A stretch of DNA of 64,000 nucleotides, taken from contig NZ_FOKQ01000004.1 in NCBI RefSeq assembly GCF_900112155.1, positions 1 through 64,000 on the forward strand, in the 5' to 3' direction. This DNA is from Hominimerdicola alba (GTDB lineage Bacteria; Bacillota; Clostridia; Oscillospirales; Ruminococcaceae). The notes beneath the pieces were generated by a model, which ran no database searches, was not told the DNA's origin, and saw only the letters and a list, made by a program, of their open reading frames with translations. Made by a program: the position numbers and the translations under genes. The first letter of the stretch is position 1. Each line of letters opens with the position of its first letter. Below, in pieces: positions 62,688 to 64,000 of the stretch.

Positions 62688-62716
62688 TTTACATTCAAGA
62701 AATAATTTGTTATAAT
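62688..62716 (+). promoter_or_regulatory. Promoter of the response regulator gene
   Basis: TTTACA (62688-62693) and TATAAT (62711-62716) are spaced by 17 bases. Confidence 0.8.
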
Positions 62717-62824
62717 ATATAACGGACTTGTTCATTACCCCGCCCATACAAAGATACGGTGAAAAAGCATCGAAGATGAAGACTGAACTTTTCTGAAAAG
62801 GAAACAAAACGGAAGGAGAAAACT

Positions 62825-63496
62825 ATGCAGAAAACAATACTTATAATAGAAGACGATTCAGAGATAAATGATATGCTCCGCATACTGCTTAGGCAGAACG
62901 GTTACAGCACCATAAGCGCCTATTCGGGCACTGAGGGGCTTCTCGCCCACAGCAAGGACGTTAGCCTTATACTCTTGGACCTCATGCTGCCGGGGCGCAG
63001 CGGTGATGAAGTTATCAGGGAACTGAAAGAAAAGCACAATGTCCCTGTTATAATCACAAGCGCCATACACGATGTTGAGAAAAAAGTGGATCTTTTTTCT
63101 CTGGGGGCTGATGACTATATTACAAAGCCTTTCAATAATGATGAGCTGCTTGCACGTATCGGTGCAAGGCTGAGGGCGAATTCGGGGGCTGCATCGGGGG
63201 AGATGATAGTCTACAAAGATATCGAGCTAAATGCCACAGATTTTACTGTGACGGTGGCAGGCAAGCCCGTTGAACTGCCCCGCTACGAATTCGCACTGCT
63301 GAAACTATTCATGGAGAACCAGAACCGCACCTGCACCAAAAGCCTTATCTACGATACCGTCTGGGATTATGAAAATTCTGCCGACGACAATACCCTGAAC
63401 GTACATATGAGCAAGCTCCGCAAAAAGCTGAAAGAATGCAGCGACGAGGAATACATAGAAACCGTCTGGGGCATAGGCTACCGCATGAAGAAATGA
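62825..63496 (+). CDS. OmpR/PhoB-family response regulator
   Basis: The 223-residue protein has a receiver domain (acidic pair at 10-11, phosphoacceptor D52 in LILLDLMLPG, lysine in DYITKPF). A C-terminal winged helix ends NTLNVHMSKLRKKL and VWGIGYRM. GAAGGAG lies before ATG 62825. No histidine kinase gene follows inside the window; instead an ABC ATPase gene starts 90 bases on, with operator-like repeats between. This arrangement resembles regulators of antimicrobial-peptide transporters. Confidence 0.93.
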   Translation: MQKTILIIEDDSEINDMLRILLRQNGYSTISAYSGTEGLLAHSKDVSLILLDLMLPGRSGDEVIRELKEKHNVPVIITSAIHDVEKKVDLFSLGADDYITKPFNNDELLARIGARLRANSGAASGEMIVYKDIELNATDFTVTVAGKPVELPRYEFALLKLFMENQNRTCTKSLIYDTVWDYENSADDNTLNVHMSKLRKKLKECSDEEYIETVWGIGYRMKK

Positions 63497-63500
63497 TCGG

Positions 63501-63555
63501 TTAAGGATTTTTTAAGGGTTGAATTAAGTGTTTATTAAGACCTTGCTGTTATAAT
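63501..63555 (+). promoter_or_regulatory. Four phased TTAAG repeats and -10 box before the ABC ATPase gene
   Basis: TTAAG starts at 63501, 63512, 63524 and 63535, that is every 11 or 12 bases, on one face of the helix. TATAAT lies at 63550-63555 and there is no good -35 sequence at 63527-63532. This is the layout of an activator-dependent promoter bound by an OmpR-type dimer series, most simply the product of the gene just upstream. Confidence 0.7.
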
Positions 63556-63585
63556 AAAAACAACAAAAGAACGGAGGTCAAGAAA

Positions 63586-64000
63586 ATGCGAGAGATCGTG
63601 ATCCAGACAAAGCAGCTTACAAAAAGCTACGGAAGATCTACCGCCCTGGACCATGCCGATATGACTGTATACAAAGGAGATATCTACGGTCTTATCGGCA
63701 GAAACGGCGCGGGCAAGACAACAATGATGAAACTGGTTTCGGGACTTACCGAACCCACAAACGGCGAGTATTCCATTTTCGGAAAAACAGGTCTGGCGGC
63801 GGCAAACGAAAAGCGCCGCATAGGATGTCTTATTGAAAGCCCTGCCTTTTTCGGGAATATGACAGCTTACCAGAACCTGCGCTACTACTGCTATCAGAAA
63901 GGCATAGCCGACCGCAGGCAGATAGACGAGGTACTTGAACTTGTAAAGCTGAGTGATGCCAGAAATAAAAAATTCAAGACATTTTCACTGGGTATGAAGC
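63586..64000 (+). CDS. ABC transporter ATP-binding protein, partial (peptide-resistance type)
   Basis: The first 138 residues are present; the gene runs past the window end. Walker A is GRNGAGKTTMM, and LIESPAFFGNMTAYQNL is the Q-loop region of the BcrA/lantibiotic-resistance group. The signature begins FSLGMK at the edge. GGAGG lies 10 bases before ATG 63586. The permease genes are expected beyond the window. Confidence 0.88.
   Translation, partial: MREIVIQTKQLTKSYGRSTALDHADMTVYKGDIYGLIGRNGAGKTTMMKLVSGLTEPTNGEYSIFGKTGLAAANEKRRIGCLIESPAFFGNMTAYQNLRYYCYQKGIADRRQIDEVLELVKLSDARNKKFKTFSLGMK

Overview
The window looks like chromosomal DNA of a Gram-positive gut or rumen Clostridia, most like Ruminococcus (Oscillospiraceae). 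The grounds are lipoproteins with lipoboxes, strong AGGAGG ribosome sites, TTGACA-17-TATAAT promoters, intracellular GH26 and GH43 glycosidases, a CwlD-type amidase, a type III pantothenate kinase beside an ECF S component, and a polyamine cluster carrying a carboxynorspermidine dehydrogenase. The genus is inferred from gene content; no rRNA or tRNA gene was seen.

Layout. 1-322 is the right end of an IS3-family element. 363-7866 holds an LRR protein, a GH26-like glycosidase, a beta-lactamase-fold lipoprotein, a CwlD-like amidase, a divergent PAP2 protein, a GH43 enzyme and an unknown gene. 8262-9869 pairs a probable pantothenate ECF S component with coaX. 10245-14206 is a cassette resembling lactococcin-972 systems: a frameshifted secreted peptide, a membrane-anchored protein, a large permease and an ABC ATPase. 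14717-17575 is a YtrA-like GntR/ABC operon with a clear palindromic operator. 17559-18721 is a decayed HNH/EndoVII-like toxin tail next to an intact SUKH immunity gene. 19336-24387 holds an HPt protein, twin lipoproteins, an XRE regulator and a WG-repeat lipoprotein. 24407-25723 is a complete IS3-family element with a 3-bp target duplication.

26480-34784 (minus strand) is a small prophage remnant: terminase subunits, portal, protease, major capsid, connectors, a hub-like protein and a GH25 lysozyme. It has no integrase, tape measure or lysogeny genes. The capsid gene is broken by a 10-bp tandem duplication and the first connector gene appears frameshifted. After an ABC-F gene, 38336-50701 is a polyamine region: speD, speA, speE, speB and a carboxynorspermidine dehydrogenase. 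Two groups of tandemly duplicated one-TM proteins sit inside it. 50863-55010 is a tandem array of LRR_5 membrane proteins, one carrying a nonsense codon, between two paralogous small membrane proteins. The rest holds an alpha/beta hydrolase, a second SUKH protein, endonuclease III, a membrane EAL protein, a frameshifted SNF-family symporter, a small lipoprotein, and an OmpR-type regulator followed by an ABC ATPase whose promoter carries four phased TTAAG repeats.

The most unusual structure is a dispersed non-coding repeat family. Four large copies (about 670-900 bp) and several fragments share TGCCAAGG ends and a foldback layout. Their nested hairpins keep base pairing although the stem sequences differ between copies. 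A second, shorter MITE-like family (103-145 bp, GGYTATCCC ends) is also present. Together with the interrupted genes, this suggests a genome shaped by repeat activity, tandem duplication and gene decay.
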